53,700 nt of DNA from Oscillospiraceae bacterium (GTDB lineage Bacteria > Bacillota > Clostridia > Oscillospirales > Oscillospiraceae), in the NCBI GenBank assembly GCA_017469795.1, contig JAFUFT010000047.1, positions 1 through 53,700 on the forward strand, read 5' to 3'. The translations under genes were made by a program, and so were the position numbers. Below the pieces are notes generated by a model that made no database searches, had not been told where the DNA came from, and was given only the letters and a program-made list of their open reading frames with translations. This document shows positions 32,291 to 39,549 of the stretch, piece after piece. How positions within the stretch are numbered: the stretch's first letter is position 1; every line of letters starts with the position of its first letter.

Positions 32291-33143
32291 GCATAGCCTC
32301 CAGCATTTCCTCTCGGAATTTGTCCCAGCCATAGCGGTCGATGGTGAACTTGAACCGCTCGCCGCTGTTTGCGTTTTGGTTGAAGAACTCCACTGCCGCA
32401 TCCAGCACCCGGAACAGGGTGTCCTCATCCTTGATCAGCGGGAGGAAGCTCTCCCCCTTGCTGATGGCGTTGCCGAACAGCCCGCCGAAGGAGACGATAT
32501 ATCCCGGCTCGCCAATCCAGGCGTCGGGGGGACATGCCTTGACGCACCGGCCGCAGTAGTTGCATTTGCTTCGATCTACCGTGATATCGCCATCCGCGAT
32601 GGTGATGGCATTTTGGCGGCAGGTCTTTTCACAGACGCCGCAGAGAATGCAGGCGTCCTTGTTCCAGGTGACCTCCATACCGCCCTTGATGCCCGCGTCG
32701 TTTTCCTCGGCCTTGAGGCAGTTGTTCTGACAGCCGGTGATGCCGAACTTGAACTTGTGGGGCAGTTCCCGGGCGAAATAGTGATCGTCCAGCTTTTTTG
32801 CCAGGGCATAGGTGTCGATGCAGCCGCTGGGACAGATGGCCGCGCCCTGGCAGGCCGTGACGGTGCGGACTCTGGGCCCGCAGACGCCGGGTTCCACGTT
32901 CCCCTCAGCCAAAGCCGCTTTGACCGCGTCGATGTCGTCCAGCTTTACAAAGGGGATCTCGATGCTCTGCCGGGAGGTCAGGTGTACATGTCCGTCGCCG
33001 TATTTTTCTGCCACCTCCGCCACGGTGGAAAGCTGTTTGGCGGTCACGTTGCCGCCCACCACCCGGAGCCTCAAAGAGAAACAGTTCTTCTGCTTCTGCC
33101 GCATGAAGCCGCCCTTTTTGAGGGCCGCGTAGTCCACTGCCAT
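32283..33143 (-). CDS. AsrC-like siroheme sulfite reductase with two ferredoxin clusters
   Basis: A 286-residue single-subunit reductase. C98-x5-C104 and C138-x3-C142 form the siroheme/[4Fe-4S] signature (CQGAAIC; CQNNC). C165, C168, C171, C175 and C194, C197, C200, C204 form two further [4Fe-4S] ferredoxin sites. HLTSRQSIEI is typical of sulfite and nitrite reductases. It would reduce sulfite to sulfide in the cytosol. No AsrA or AsrB genes are present, so electrons probably come from ferredoxin. AGGAGG precedes the ATG at 33143, 14 nt after the islB-like gene. The siroheme genes lie in the divergent operon. Confidence 0.88.
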   Translation of the reverse strand: MAVDYAALKKGGFMRQKQKNCFSLRLRVVGGNVTAKQLSTVAEVAEKYGDGHVHLTSRQSIEIPFVKLDDIDAVKAALAEGNVEPGVCGPRVRTVTACQGAAICPSGCIDTYALAKKLDDHYFARELPHKFKFGITGCQNNCLKAEENDAGIKGGMEVTWNKDACILCGVCEKTCRQNAITIADGDITVDRSKCNYCGRCVKACPPDAWIGEPGYIVSFGGLFGNAISKGESFLPLIKDEDTLFRVLDAAVEFFNQNANSGERFKFTIDRYGWDKFREEMLEAMHG

Positions 33144-33157
33144 GGATATACCTCCTA

Positions 33158-33925
33158 TCAAATACTGTAATCCCACAGGCCGAGACCGTGGCCCTCCACG
33201 ATGGCCCGGAGTGTTTCAATTCTGCCCTCCGGCAACTTCACGTCCTCCATGGGGTAATCCCGGTCCAGCCCGGTGTATTTGTCCCGTCCCAGCCGGTGAT
33301 AGGGCAGAAGCTCGTAGCCAATGCCGGGGGGCAGCGTCTCGACAAATTGACAGATGGCCTCGATCTTTTCCGGTTCGTCGTTGAAGCCCGGGATCACCGG
33401 CGTACGCAGGATCAGCCGTCCCCGCTGCTTGAGATACGCCACCTGCACGATGTTCTGCAGGATCGCAGCGTTGCCCGCACCGGTCCATTTCCGGTGCTTT
33501 GCCTCGTCCATGGATTTGATATCCATGTAGATGGTGTCCAGCAGCCCAGCAATCTCCAGCAGAAACCCGCTATCCCCCTGGCCGCTGGTCTCCATGGCGG
33601 TGGAGAGATAGCGCTTTTTCGCCTCCCGTATGAGCGCCAGGGTAAAGGCCCCCTGCATGAGTGGCTCTCCGCCGCTGACGGTGAGTCCCCCGGCGCCGTG
33701 GCGGTAGAAGATCTCATCCTTCTCCACTTCCCGGAGCACCTGGTCCACAGTCATCCAGGTTCCTGTGACCGTCCCCTTCATCGTCTCCGGCTCCATGGAT
33801 TGGGTCTCCGGATTGCAGCACCAGCGGCACCGGAGGGGACAGCCCTTCAAAAACACGGTGGTGCGGATGCCGGGGCCGTCCTGGAGGGAGTAGTGCTGGA
33901 TGTTGGAGATGAGGCCCTGTTCCAT
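33158..33925 (-). CDS. islB: Glycyl-radical enzyme activase (IslB-like radical SAM protein)
   Basis: A 255-residue radical SAM enzyme with CPLRCRWC (C29, C33, C36), DGPGIRTTVFLKGC upstream of it, and a GGLTVSGGEPLMQ SAM-binding segment. It would generate the glycyl radical on the adjacent lyase. Most activases of this subgroup carry a ferredoxin-like insert with two extra Fe-S clusters after the SAM motif. Here the SAM cysteines are followed directly by a short loop, so the protein has the compact size of pyruvate formate-lyase activase. GAGGGAG precedes the ATG. It is 19 nt downstream of islA. Confidence 0.85.
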   Translation of the reverse strand: MEQGLISNIQHYSLQDGPGIRTTVFLKGCPLRCRWCCNPETQSMEPETMKGTVTGTWMTVDQVLREVEKDEIFYRHGAGGLTVSGGEPLMQGAFTLALIREAKKRYLSTAMETSGQGDSGFLLEIAGLLDTIYMDIKSMDEAKHRKWTGAGNAAILQNIVQVAYLKQRGRLILRTPVIPGFNDEPEKIEAICQFVETLPPGIGYELLPYHRLGRDKYTGLDRDYPMEDVKLPEGRIETLRAIVEGHGLGLWDYSI

Positions 33926-33944
33926 GTGCTACTCCCTCCCTTGT

Positions 33945-36413
33945 TCAGATTGCGATCTGTTCCGTTCTTGCGATGATGTCGTCCTGCAGGTCTCGGCTCA
34001 GCTCCGTAAAATAGGCGCTGTAGCCAGCGATACGTACCAGCAGGTTCCGGTATTCCTCCGGCTTTCGCTGTGCCTCCCGCAGAGTCTCCGTATTGAGCAC
34101 ATTGAACTGAATGTGCCACAGCCGCAGGTCGTGCCAGGCCTGAATAAACTGCACCAGCTTGGCGGTCCCTGTGTCTCCAGCCACGCAGGAGGGACTGAGC
34201 TTCACATTCAGCAGCCGGGCCGCTCGGTCCCGATAGCCCTGGTTCTTGGTGGCAAAATTGGAGAGCAGCACCGCCGTGGGACCGTTTTTGTCCGCCCCCT
34301 GGGAGGCGCTGGAGCCATCGGACAGAGGCGTCCAGGCAAGTCGCCCGTTGGGCGTGGCAGATACCACTTTGCCGAAGGGCACGTGGGAGGTAAAGGGCAC
34401 CAGCCGGAGGTCCAGATGGATACCCAGCTCCCCCGAGTACTTGGCCGTAAAGTCCAGAGCTTCCCTGTCCAGCCGCTTGCCGATGGCGTCGGCGTAGGGA
34501 TCGTTATTGCCATAGGCGGGGGCGGACTGGAGCAGTTTTCGCAGTTCCTCATAACCCTCAAAGTTATGACGGATGGCCTCCTGAAGCTCCCGGATGGTTA
34601 CCTTCCTCTCCTCATAGACGAACTTCCTGATGGCCGCCAGAGAGTCGATGACCGTGCCGTAGCCGATGAACTCAAAGTAGCCCAGATCGATACCGCCGGG
34701 GATCACCGGCTGGTGCAGGTCCGTGAAGCTGTCCCGGCAGAGCTTATGGAGCGTAGATCCCAGGGGCGAGGCGAAGTGCCGGGCCCGCAGGCGGATGATC
34801 TCATGCTGCTGAATAAAGGCGTGGCGAATAAAGTACTTCTGCTCCCGAAGATAGGCGTCCAGGAACTGGTCAAAGGTCTCGAAGTCCTCCACGGCTCCCA
34901 CGTCCAGACCGATCGTCTCTCCCTCCCATTTGAGCATCTGGCCGTGGAACAGGGTCATCTCCAGTGCTGCCGCGAAGTTGATATAGGCACAGGGGGAGGT
35001 GTAGGTGTCCCGGTTGGGCATGCGCACCTCGGAGCAGCCGGAGACCGCGTAGTCGTTGGCCTCCTCCATGGTGGCACCCTTTGCCAGCAGCAGGGGAATC
35101 ACCTCGTCGTCGTTGATGAGCTTCGGGAAGCCGCTGCCCTCTTTGATGGTCTCCGCCACCTCGTAGAGATACCGCCGGGGAGAAAGGGTGTGGACCCGGG
35201 CCGCCAGATCGGGATAGTTCAGCGGGAAGTCCCGCTTGGAACGCAGGAACAGATAGCTGAGGTCGTTGGTGGCGTCCACACCGTCCCTGTCCACGCCGCC
35301 GATGGTGACGGCCTCCCAGTGGGCGTAGCCCTCGTTGAACGCTCCGCCCGCCTCTGAGAGATACAGGTCCACGTATTCGCTCATGGCCACCCACATGGAT
35401 TCCAGAAGCTCCTGGGCCTCGTCCGCGGTGATGATTCCGGCGACAATATCATGCTTGTAATAGGGCCACAGATACTGATCCATGCGGCCGTTGGAGATGA
35501 CCGTGCCAGTCTTCTGCTCAATCCGGGAGAACATCTGCACATACCACTGGGACTGAACCGCCTCATAAAAGCTCCGGGGCGGATTTTCCGGCACCCAGTC
35601 GCTGGCCTCGGCGATTTTCAGATAAAAGTCCCGGTTGGCCGGGTCCCGCTCTGCCTTTTCTCTTGCCAGCACCGCGTGGCGGTGGGCCCAGAGCACAATG
35701 GCGTCGCAGGTCAGAATGGTAGCCTCCAGAAACGGCTTCTTCTCCATGGTGTCCACGGCGCTGTCCGGGTCCAGGGTGCCCAGCCGTTCCACCGCCTCGG
35801 CTTTGATGCCGGAGATGCCCTTTTGCAGCACGATCTCATAGTCATGGACCCACTGGATGGAGGACCGGTAGGAGGCGGTCTCGTTGACGATAAAGCGGGA
35901 GGTCCCGTCGGCGTTGTAGGTCAGCTTCCTTGTGTCCGGCGGAAAGGCGGTCCCCAAATCCTCATGAAAGGTTTTGCCCTTCCAGAAGGGGGAAATGACC
36001 TCCGCCACGATCTTCGCGTCCGCCGGGTCGATGTCAAAGGGGGAGGTCTCCCGCTCCGGGAGCCGGGCGATGGCCTCGTCCAGAATGTCCCCGTCCAGCT
36101 CCGGGTACAGCACCCCGTAGCGGCCCAGCTTTCCCGCCCGGCCCGCCAGGAGCTGATCCTCCTCGATGTAGACAGTGGCATTCTCCGCATAGTGGTAGAG
36201 TGCCTTGGCCCAGCGGAGATTCAGGGGCTGGCCCTCGGTCTCCCGAAAGCTCTCCGTGAAGTAGAGACCCCGCTCGATGTCGATGACGGGCTTCTGAGTC
36301 CGGACTCGCTCCAAAAGGCGCGTGGCCCGGTTGTTTGATACATAGACCGGCGCGCCTGTCTCGATCTCCTTCTCGATCCTGGCTTCCTGGCCGGATAATA
36401 CATGCAATGCCAT
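33945..36413 (-). CDS. islA: Glycyl-radical C-S lyase, isethionate sulfite-lyase type
   Basis: An 822-residue glycyl-radical enzyme that would cleave isethionate (2-hydroxyethanesulfonate) to acetaldehyde and sulfite. The active-site loop has Cys460-Ser-Glu462 (SGCSE) and the radical site is Gly797 in RIAGYSA. Residues reported for Bilophila IslA (Arg189, Gln193, Cys468, Glu470, Arg678, Gly805, from memory) line up with Arg183, Gln187, Cys460, Glu462, Arg670 and Gly797 at constant offsets of 6 and then 8. This supports a sulfonate rather than a diol, choline or pyruvate substrate. AGGAGG precedes the ATG. The neighbours are a sulfonate transporter and a sulfite reductase. A related sulfonate lyase such as HpsG (dihydroxypropanesulfonate) is the main alternative. 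Confidence 0.85.
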   Translation of the reverse strand: MALHVLSGQEARIEKEIETGAPVYVSNNRATRLLERVRTQKPVIDIERGLYFTESFRETEGQPLNLRWAKALYHYAENATVYIEEDQLLAGRAGKLGRYGVLYPELDGDILDEAIARLPERETSPFDIDPADAKIVAEVISPFWKGKTFHEDLGTAFPPDTRKLTYNADGTSRFIVNETASYRSSIQWVHDYEIVLQKGISGIKAEAVERLGTLDPDSAVDTMEKKPFLEATILTCDAIVLWAHRHAVLAREKAERDPANRDFYLKIAEASDWVPENPPRSFYEAVQSQWYVQMFSRIEQKTGTVISNGRMDQYLWPYYKHDIVAGIITADEAQELLESMWVAMSEYVDLYLSEAGGAFNEGYAHWEAVTIGGVDRDGVDATNDLSYLFLRSKRDFPLNYPDLAARVHTLSPRRYLYEVAETIKEGSGFPKLINDDEVIPLLLAKGATMEEANDYAVSGCSEVRMPNRDTYTSPCAYINFAAALEMTLFHGQMLKWEGETIGLDVGAVEDFETFDQFLDAYLREQKYFIRHAFIQQHEIIRLRARHFASPLGSTLHKLCRDSFTDLHQPVIPGGIDLGYFEFIGYGTVIDSLAAIRKFVYEERKVTIRELQEAIRHNFEGYEELRKLLQSAPAYGNNDPYADAIGKRLDREALDFTAKYSGELGIHLDLRLVPFTSHVPFGKVVSATPNGRLAWTPLSDGSSASQGADKNGPTAVLLSNFATKNQGYRDRAARLLNVKLSPSCVAGDTGTAKLVQFIQAWHDLRLWHIQFNVLNTETLREAQRKPEEYRNLLVRIAGYSAYFTELSRDLQDDIIARTEQIAI

Positions 36414-36422
36414 GTTTGCCTC

Positions 36423-37181
36423 CTATATGTTGTAATCCAGCGCCACGTTTTCGTCCCGGAAGAACTCCCGGTAGATTTTATCCCGGGTCTCGCTGAACTC
36501 GGTCCCGGTACGGATCACGTGGCATACATGGGGAATGTCTACGATCTTCTTGATATGCCCTGGCCGGCTGGACAGAACCACGACCCGCTCGCCTAAGTAA
36601 ACAGCCTCCTCAATGTCATGGGTAATGAGGATCATGGTGATCTTTTCCTTTTCCCAGATCTCCCTTAATGCCTGTTGCATATGGATGCGGGTCATGGCGT
36701 CCAGGGCACCGAAGGGTTCGTCCAGCAGGAGAATCTTCGGCCGGTTCGCCAGGGCTCGGGCGATCGCCACCCGCTGGGCCATGCCGCCGGAGAGCTGCCG
36801 GGGATAGGACCCCAAAAACTCCTGAAGGCCCACCAGCTCCAGATTCTGCTGCACGATCTCGTCTTGATTCGGCGTCTTTTTGTCCAGGCCCAGCTTGATG
36901 TTTGCCTCCACCGTCAGCCAGGGCAGCAGCCGGTGGTCCTGGAACACAAAGCCGGTGTTCCGGGTAGGCTTTTTCACCGCCACGCCGTCCACCAGTACCT
37001 CTCCGGCGGTCTGTTGCTCCAGACCGCCAATGATCCGCAGCAGGGTGGACTTTCCGCAGCCGCTGACACCGATCACCGACAGGAATTCACCCTCCGGCAC
37101 CTCAAGGGAGATATCTGAAAGGACGGAAAGATCATCGAATTGCTTGCTGACGCCCCGCAGAGAAACCGCTGTATGTGTCAT
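36423..37181 (-). CDS. Sulfonate-type ABC transporter ATP-binding protein
   Basis: A 252-residue ABC ATPase of the SsuB/TauB group. It has Walker A GVSGCGKST, signature LSGGMAQR, Walker B ILLLDEPFGALD and a switch histidine in LITHDIEEA. It would energise uptake of a sulfonate with the permease and lipoprotein encoded upstream. GGAGG lies 8 nt before the ATG at 37181; an in-frame extension to 37205 has no site. It is followed 9 nt later by islA, which links transport to C-S cleavage. Confidence 0.9.
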   Translation of the reverse strand: MTHTAVSLRGVSKQFDDLSVLSDISLEVPEGEFLSVIGVSGCGKSTLLRIIGGLEQQTAGEVLVDGVAVKKPTRNTGFVFQDHRLLPWLTVEANIKLGLDKKTPNQDEIVQQNLELVGLQEFLGSYPRQLSGGMAQRVAIARALANRPKILLLDEPFGALDAMTRIHMQQALREIWEKEKITMILITHDIEEAVYLGERVVVLSSRPGHIKKIVDIPHVCHVIRTGTEFSETRDKIYREFFRDENVALDYNI

Positions 37182-37195
37182 ATTCGTTCCCTCCG

Positions 37196-37984
37196 TTACG
37201 CCCATTTTACGATCTTTTTGGAGATAAATTTCAGAATATCGTCCATGATCTTGCCCACGATGCCGATGAGCAGCATCCCCAGGATCACCTGATCCGGCCG
37301 GGACAGGCTCCGCCCATTGGAGAGCATATAGCCGATCCCTCTCGTAGCCGCGATCATCTCCGCCGCCACCACACAGACCCAGGCGTTGCCGAGGCCCACC
37401 CGGATGCCGGTCAGAATCTCCGGCAGCGCCCCGGGCAGGATGATTTTTGTGACCAGCCGCAGCTTATCCACCTCATAGACCCTGGCAAGCTCCAGGTATT
37501 TGCCGTCCAGGTTGTGGATGCCGGACACCGTGTTCAGCAGAATCGGAAAGAAGGCCCCCAGGTAGATGATAAACAGCTTGGAGGGCTCCCCGATACCGAA
37601 CCACAGGATTGCCAGTGGGATCCAGGCGATGGGCGGAATGGGCTTTAGGATCTGAATGACCAGTTCAAAGAAGCATTCCGCCTTTTTGCTCAGGCCAGTC
37701 ACGACGCCCAGCGCCAGAGCGCAGACCGCCGCGATCAGGAACCCCTCGAGAACCCGGAGAAAGCTGGCCCCAATGTGCTTTGCAAGAGAGCCGTCTCGAA
37801 TTCCGTCCACAGCGGCCCGGATGACGGCCTCCGGGGCGGGCATGGTGTAGCTCTGGAAAATCCCCGTATGGCAGACAAACTCCCAGACTGCCAGGATAAG
37901 GAGCGGAAGGAGAAGATACCATACTGCCGCCCCGACTCTCTTTGCCGGCGTCTTTGCCTCTTTATTTGCAACGGTATCATTCAT
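37196..37984 (-). CDS. Sulfonate-type ABC transporter permease
   Basis: A 262-residue membrane protein of the SsuC/TauC binding-protein-dependent permease family, with about six membrane segments. The EAA-type loop is the segment around ARVYEVDKLRLVTKIILPGALPEILTGIRVGLGNAW. The ATG at 37984 has AAAGGCGGTG before it; extensions to 38044 run through the intercistronic hairpin and are rejected. It lies between the binding protein and ATPase genes of the same transporter. Confidence 0.9.
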   Translation of the reverse strand: MNDTVANKEAKTPAKRVGAAVWYLLLPLLILAVWEFVCHTGIFQSYTMPAPEAVIRAAVDGIRDGSLAKHIGASFLRVLEGFLIAAVCALALGVVTGLSKKAECFFELVIQILKPIPPIAWIPLAILWFGIGEPSKLFIIYLGAFFPILLNTVSGIHNLDGKYLELARVYEVDKLRLVTKIILPGALPEILTGIRVGLGNAWVCVVAAEMIAATRGIGYMLSNGRSLSRPDQVILGMLLIGIVGKIMDDILKFISKKIVKWA

Positions 37985-38005
37985 TCCGTCACCGCCTTTC
38001 ATAGT

Positions 38006-38032
38006 GGGCCAGCGTCCGGTGGACGCTGGCCC
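38006..38032 (-). other. Intercistronic hairpin after the sulfonate-binding lipoprotein
   Basis: A perfect 12-bp stem GGGCCAGCGTCC/GGACGCTGGCCC with a 3-nt loop lies 8 nt after the stop codon, with no T run on the minus strand. It should raise binding-protein output relative to the downstream permease and enzymes. Confidence 0.75.
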
Positions 38033-38040
38033 TGCTTCGC

Positions 38041-39099
38041 TCAATAGCCTGCCTGTTTGAGATACGTTGTGTCGATGAACTCCTCGCCGACGGGATTCTG
38101 GATGATACCGGCTTCATTGGCATAGCTGGCTACCGTCAGGATCTCTGTTATGTCGTCGTCGCTGAGAGCCACGGTGAAGTCAAAGTTCTGAAGGATCTTG
38201 GCCATCACGTCCTCGGTGACGCTGTAGATGGGAGCCAGGACTTTGGCCGCATCCTCGGGATTGTCTTTGATGTACTGGGCGCCCCGCTCGGTGCCCTTGA
38301 TGAAGGCCACGATGGCGTCGGGGTTGGCGGCGGCGTATTCGCTGACGGCGTAGAGCACCATGTTGCTCTTCTTTATGCCCGTGCCGTCGATAAGGACCTT
38401 GGCCTTGCCCTCCTCCGTGAGCTTGGTGATGAACTGCTCCCAGATCACGATGGCGTCCACCTCGCCGGTCTCCAGGGCTGTGGGACTGTCGGCGGCGCCC
38501 AGATTGATGGATTCCACGTCGTCAAAGGTCAATCCCGCCTGATCCAGCACCAGGGCAAGCAGATGCTGGGCGTAGGAGCCGGTGGCATATGCGATCTTCT
38601 TGCCCTTCAGATCCTCGATGGTCTGAATGTCGGAATCCGTGGGGATCAGCACGGCCAGGGATTTTTCGCCGGTGGCTACACCGGAGACCACCTGGATGGG
38701 CTGGCCGGAGGACCGGGCGATGATGGCGGGCAGATCGGCCATGTGGCCAACGTCCGCTTCGCCTGCGGCGACAGCCTCATTGACCAGCGGGCCGGAGGCA
38801 TAGTCGGTCCACTCGGCCTTGTATCCCGCATTTTCCAGCTCCTCATCAATGAATCCAAGCTCATGGGCCAGATTGATGGATGCGTACAGGGGATAGGTCT
38901 GGGTGGCGATGCGCAGGACTTTGTCAGGCTCAGCCGCGGCGCTCTGGGCTTCCTGCCCGGACTGTATGCTGCTTGTTTCGGACTGGGTACCTTCCGTGGT
39001 CGCGGAAACAGTATTGCCTACGTTGGAACTGGATCCGCAGCCTGCCAGCAGGGAGAGGAGCAGCGCTGCACTCAGCCCAAGGGTAACGATCTTATTCAT
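38041..39099 (-). CDS. Sulfonate-binding lipoprotein (SsuA/TauA-like)
   Basis: A 352-residue lipoprotein with signal peptide and lipobox LLAGC (Cys21), a Ser/Thr/Gln-rich linker, then an NMT1/SsuA-type periplasmic-binding fold from about residue 60 (LRIATQTYPLYASINLA; ADVGHMADLPAI; IAYATGSYAQHLLAL). It would capture the sulfonate outside the membrane for the adjacent permease. It is the first full gene of the operon, preceded by a 21-residue leader peptide. Taurine, isethionate or other alkanesulfonates cannot be told apart from the sequence; isethionate is favoured by islA. Confidence 0.88.
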   Translation of the reverse strand: MNKIVTLGLSAALLLSLLAGCGSSSNVGNTVSATTEGTQSETSSIQSGQEAQSAAAEPDKVLRIATQTYPLYASINLAHELGFIDEELENAGYKAEWTDYASGPLVNEAVAAGEADVGHMADLPAIIARSSGQPIQVVSGVATGEKSLAVLIPTDSDIQTIEDLKGKKIAYATGSYAQHLLALVLDQAGLTFDDVESINLGAADSPTALETGEVDAIVIWEQFITKLTEEGKAKVLIDGTGIKKSNMVLYAVSEYAAANPDAIVAFIKGTERGAQYIKDNPEDAAKVLAPIYSVTEDVMAKILQNFDFTVALSDDDITEILTVASYANEAGIIQNPVGEEFIDTTYLKQAGY

Positions 39100-39155
39100 G
39101 ATAAAAACCTCCGATTCAGATTGAAGTGTGTTGTTTATGGTTTTTCATTGCCGGT

Positions 39156-39221
39156 TCAACATCGCTGCATTCGTCCAAATCGGTAGTTACATCGCGCCAT
39201 GGCGATCAGTCGAAATCTCAT
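39156..39221 (-). CDS. Leader peptide rich in Met and Cys, 21 residues
   Basis: A short frame with an excellent AGGAGG site 7 nt before its ATG starts 57 nt upstream of the lipoprotein gene end of the leader. The peptide begins MRFRLIAMARCNY and ends RMQRC: three Met (1, 8, 18) and two Cys (11, 21), so five of 21 residues contain sulfur. It also has six Arg. It lies in the predicted 178-nt 5' leader of the sulfonate operon. A ribosome-stalling or attenuation role that senses Cys or Met charge is the natural inference; a clear terminator/antiterminator pair is not evident. It is too short to assign to a protein family. Confidence 0.6.
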   Translation of the reverse strand: MRFRLIAMARCNYRFGRMQRC

Positions 39222-39240
39222 GAAGTTGCCTCCTGTTTCT

Positions 39241-39264
39241 GCCCGGCGGCTCAGGATGCCGGGC
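39241..39264 (-). promoter_or_regulatory. Leader hairpin before the leader-peptide ribosome site
   Basis: GCCCGGC (39241-39247) pairs with GCCGGGC (39258-39264) around a 10-nt loop, a few bases upstream of the leader peptide AGGAGG on the minus strand. It could limit or time translation of the leader peptide. Confidence 0.4.
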
Positions 39265-39283
39265 GAAGAATTGCTTCTGGGCT

Positions 39284-39312
39284 ATTATAGTCCCGCAGCC
39301 GGATTTCTCATA
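39284..39312 (-). promoter_or_regulatory. Predicted promoter of the sulfonate-to-homocysteine operon
   Basis: On the minus strand a perfect TATAAT (39284-39289) has a poor -35 (TATGAG, 39307-39312) at 17 nt. A weak -35 with a dyad centred about 66 bp upstream of the start fits a LysR-activated promoter. Confidence 0.6.
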
Positions 39313-39332
39313 ATACACAAAACCTTGAACCG

Positions 39333-39353
39333 GTTATCGGCATTTTTGATAAC
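39333..39353. promoter_or_regulatory. Candidate LysR operator, copy 1
   Basis: GTTATC (39333-39338), a 9-nt spacer and GATAAC (39348-39353). It is centred near -66 of the predicted minus-strand start and is flanked by AACCGG on the left, as is the copy at 46605. Confidence 0.65.
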
Positions 39354-39401
39354 GCTATGACGGCATATAATAAGGAGTTCTCCCGGTTCCCCGGCCAGGC
39401 G

Positions 39402-39422
39402 GCTATCGGAATGACTGATAAC
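39402..39422. promoter_or_regulatory. Candidate LysR operator, copy 2
   Basis: GCTATC (39402-39407), a 9-nt spacer and GATAAC (39417-39422), in the middle of the divergent promoter region. Confidence 0.6.
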
Positions 39423-39431
39423 GGATTTGCT

Positions 39432-39452
39432 GCTATCCAAGAATCGGATAAC
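39432..39452. promoter_or_regulatory. Candidate LysR operator, copy 3
   Basis: GCTATC (39432-39437), a 9-nt spacer and GATAAC (39447-39452), centred about 60 bp upstream of the predicted lysR transcription start. Confidence 0.65.
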
Positions 39453-39466
39453 CGGCGGAATGCCTA

Positions 39467-39495
39467 TTGACATTTTTGTGCCTTCGGTTCATAAT
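39467..39495 (+). promoter_or_regulatory. Promoter of the lysR-siroheme operon
   Basis: A perfect TTGACA (39467-39472) and CATAAT (39490-39495) are 17 nt apart, with a start near 39502 and a 48-nt leader before the lysR ATG. Confidence 0.75.
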
Positions 39496-39549
39496 AGCAT
39501 ACAAACCATATAGATTTAATATGATTATAGGATGACAAGGAGGATCGTT

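Noticed and set aside
33945..36413. The glycyl-radical enzyme as choline TMA-lyase, glycerol dehydratase or pyruvate formate-lyase
   Set aside because: The residues at the IslA sulfonate-binding positions (Arg183, Gln187, Arg670) and the sulfonate transporter and sulfite reductase neighbours fit a sulfonate lyase; a Cys-Cys PFL active site is absent.
39099..39290. A SAM (S-box) or T-box riboswitch in the sulfonate operon leader
   Set aside because: The leader is short, holds a translated-looking leader peptide and lacks the conserved cores of those riboswitches and a T-run terminator.
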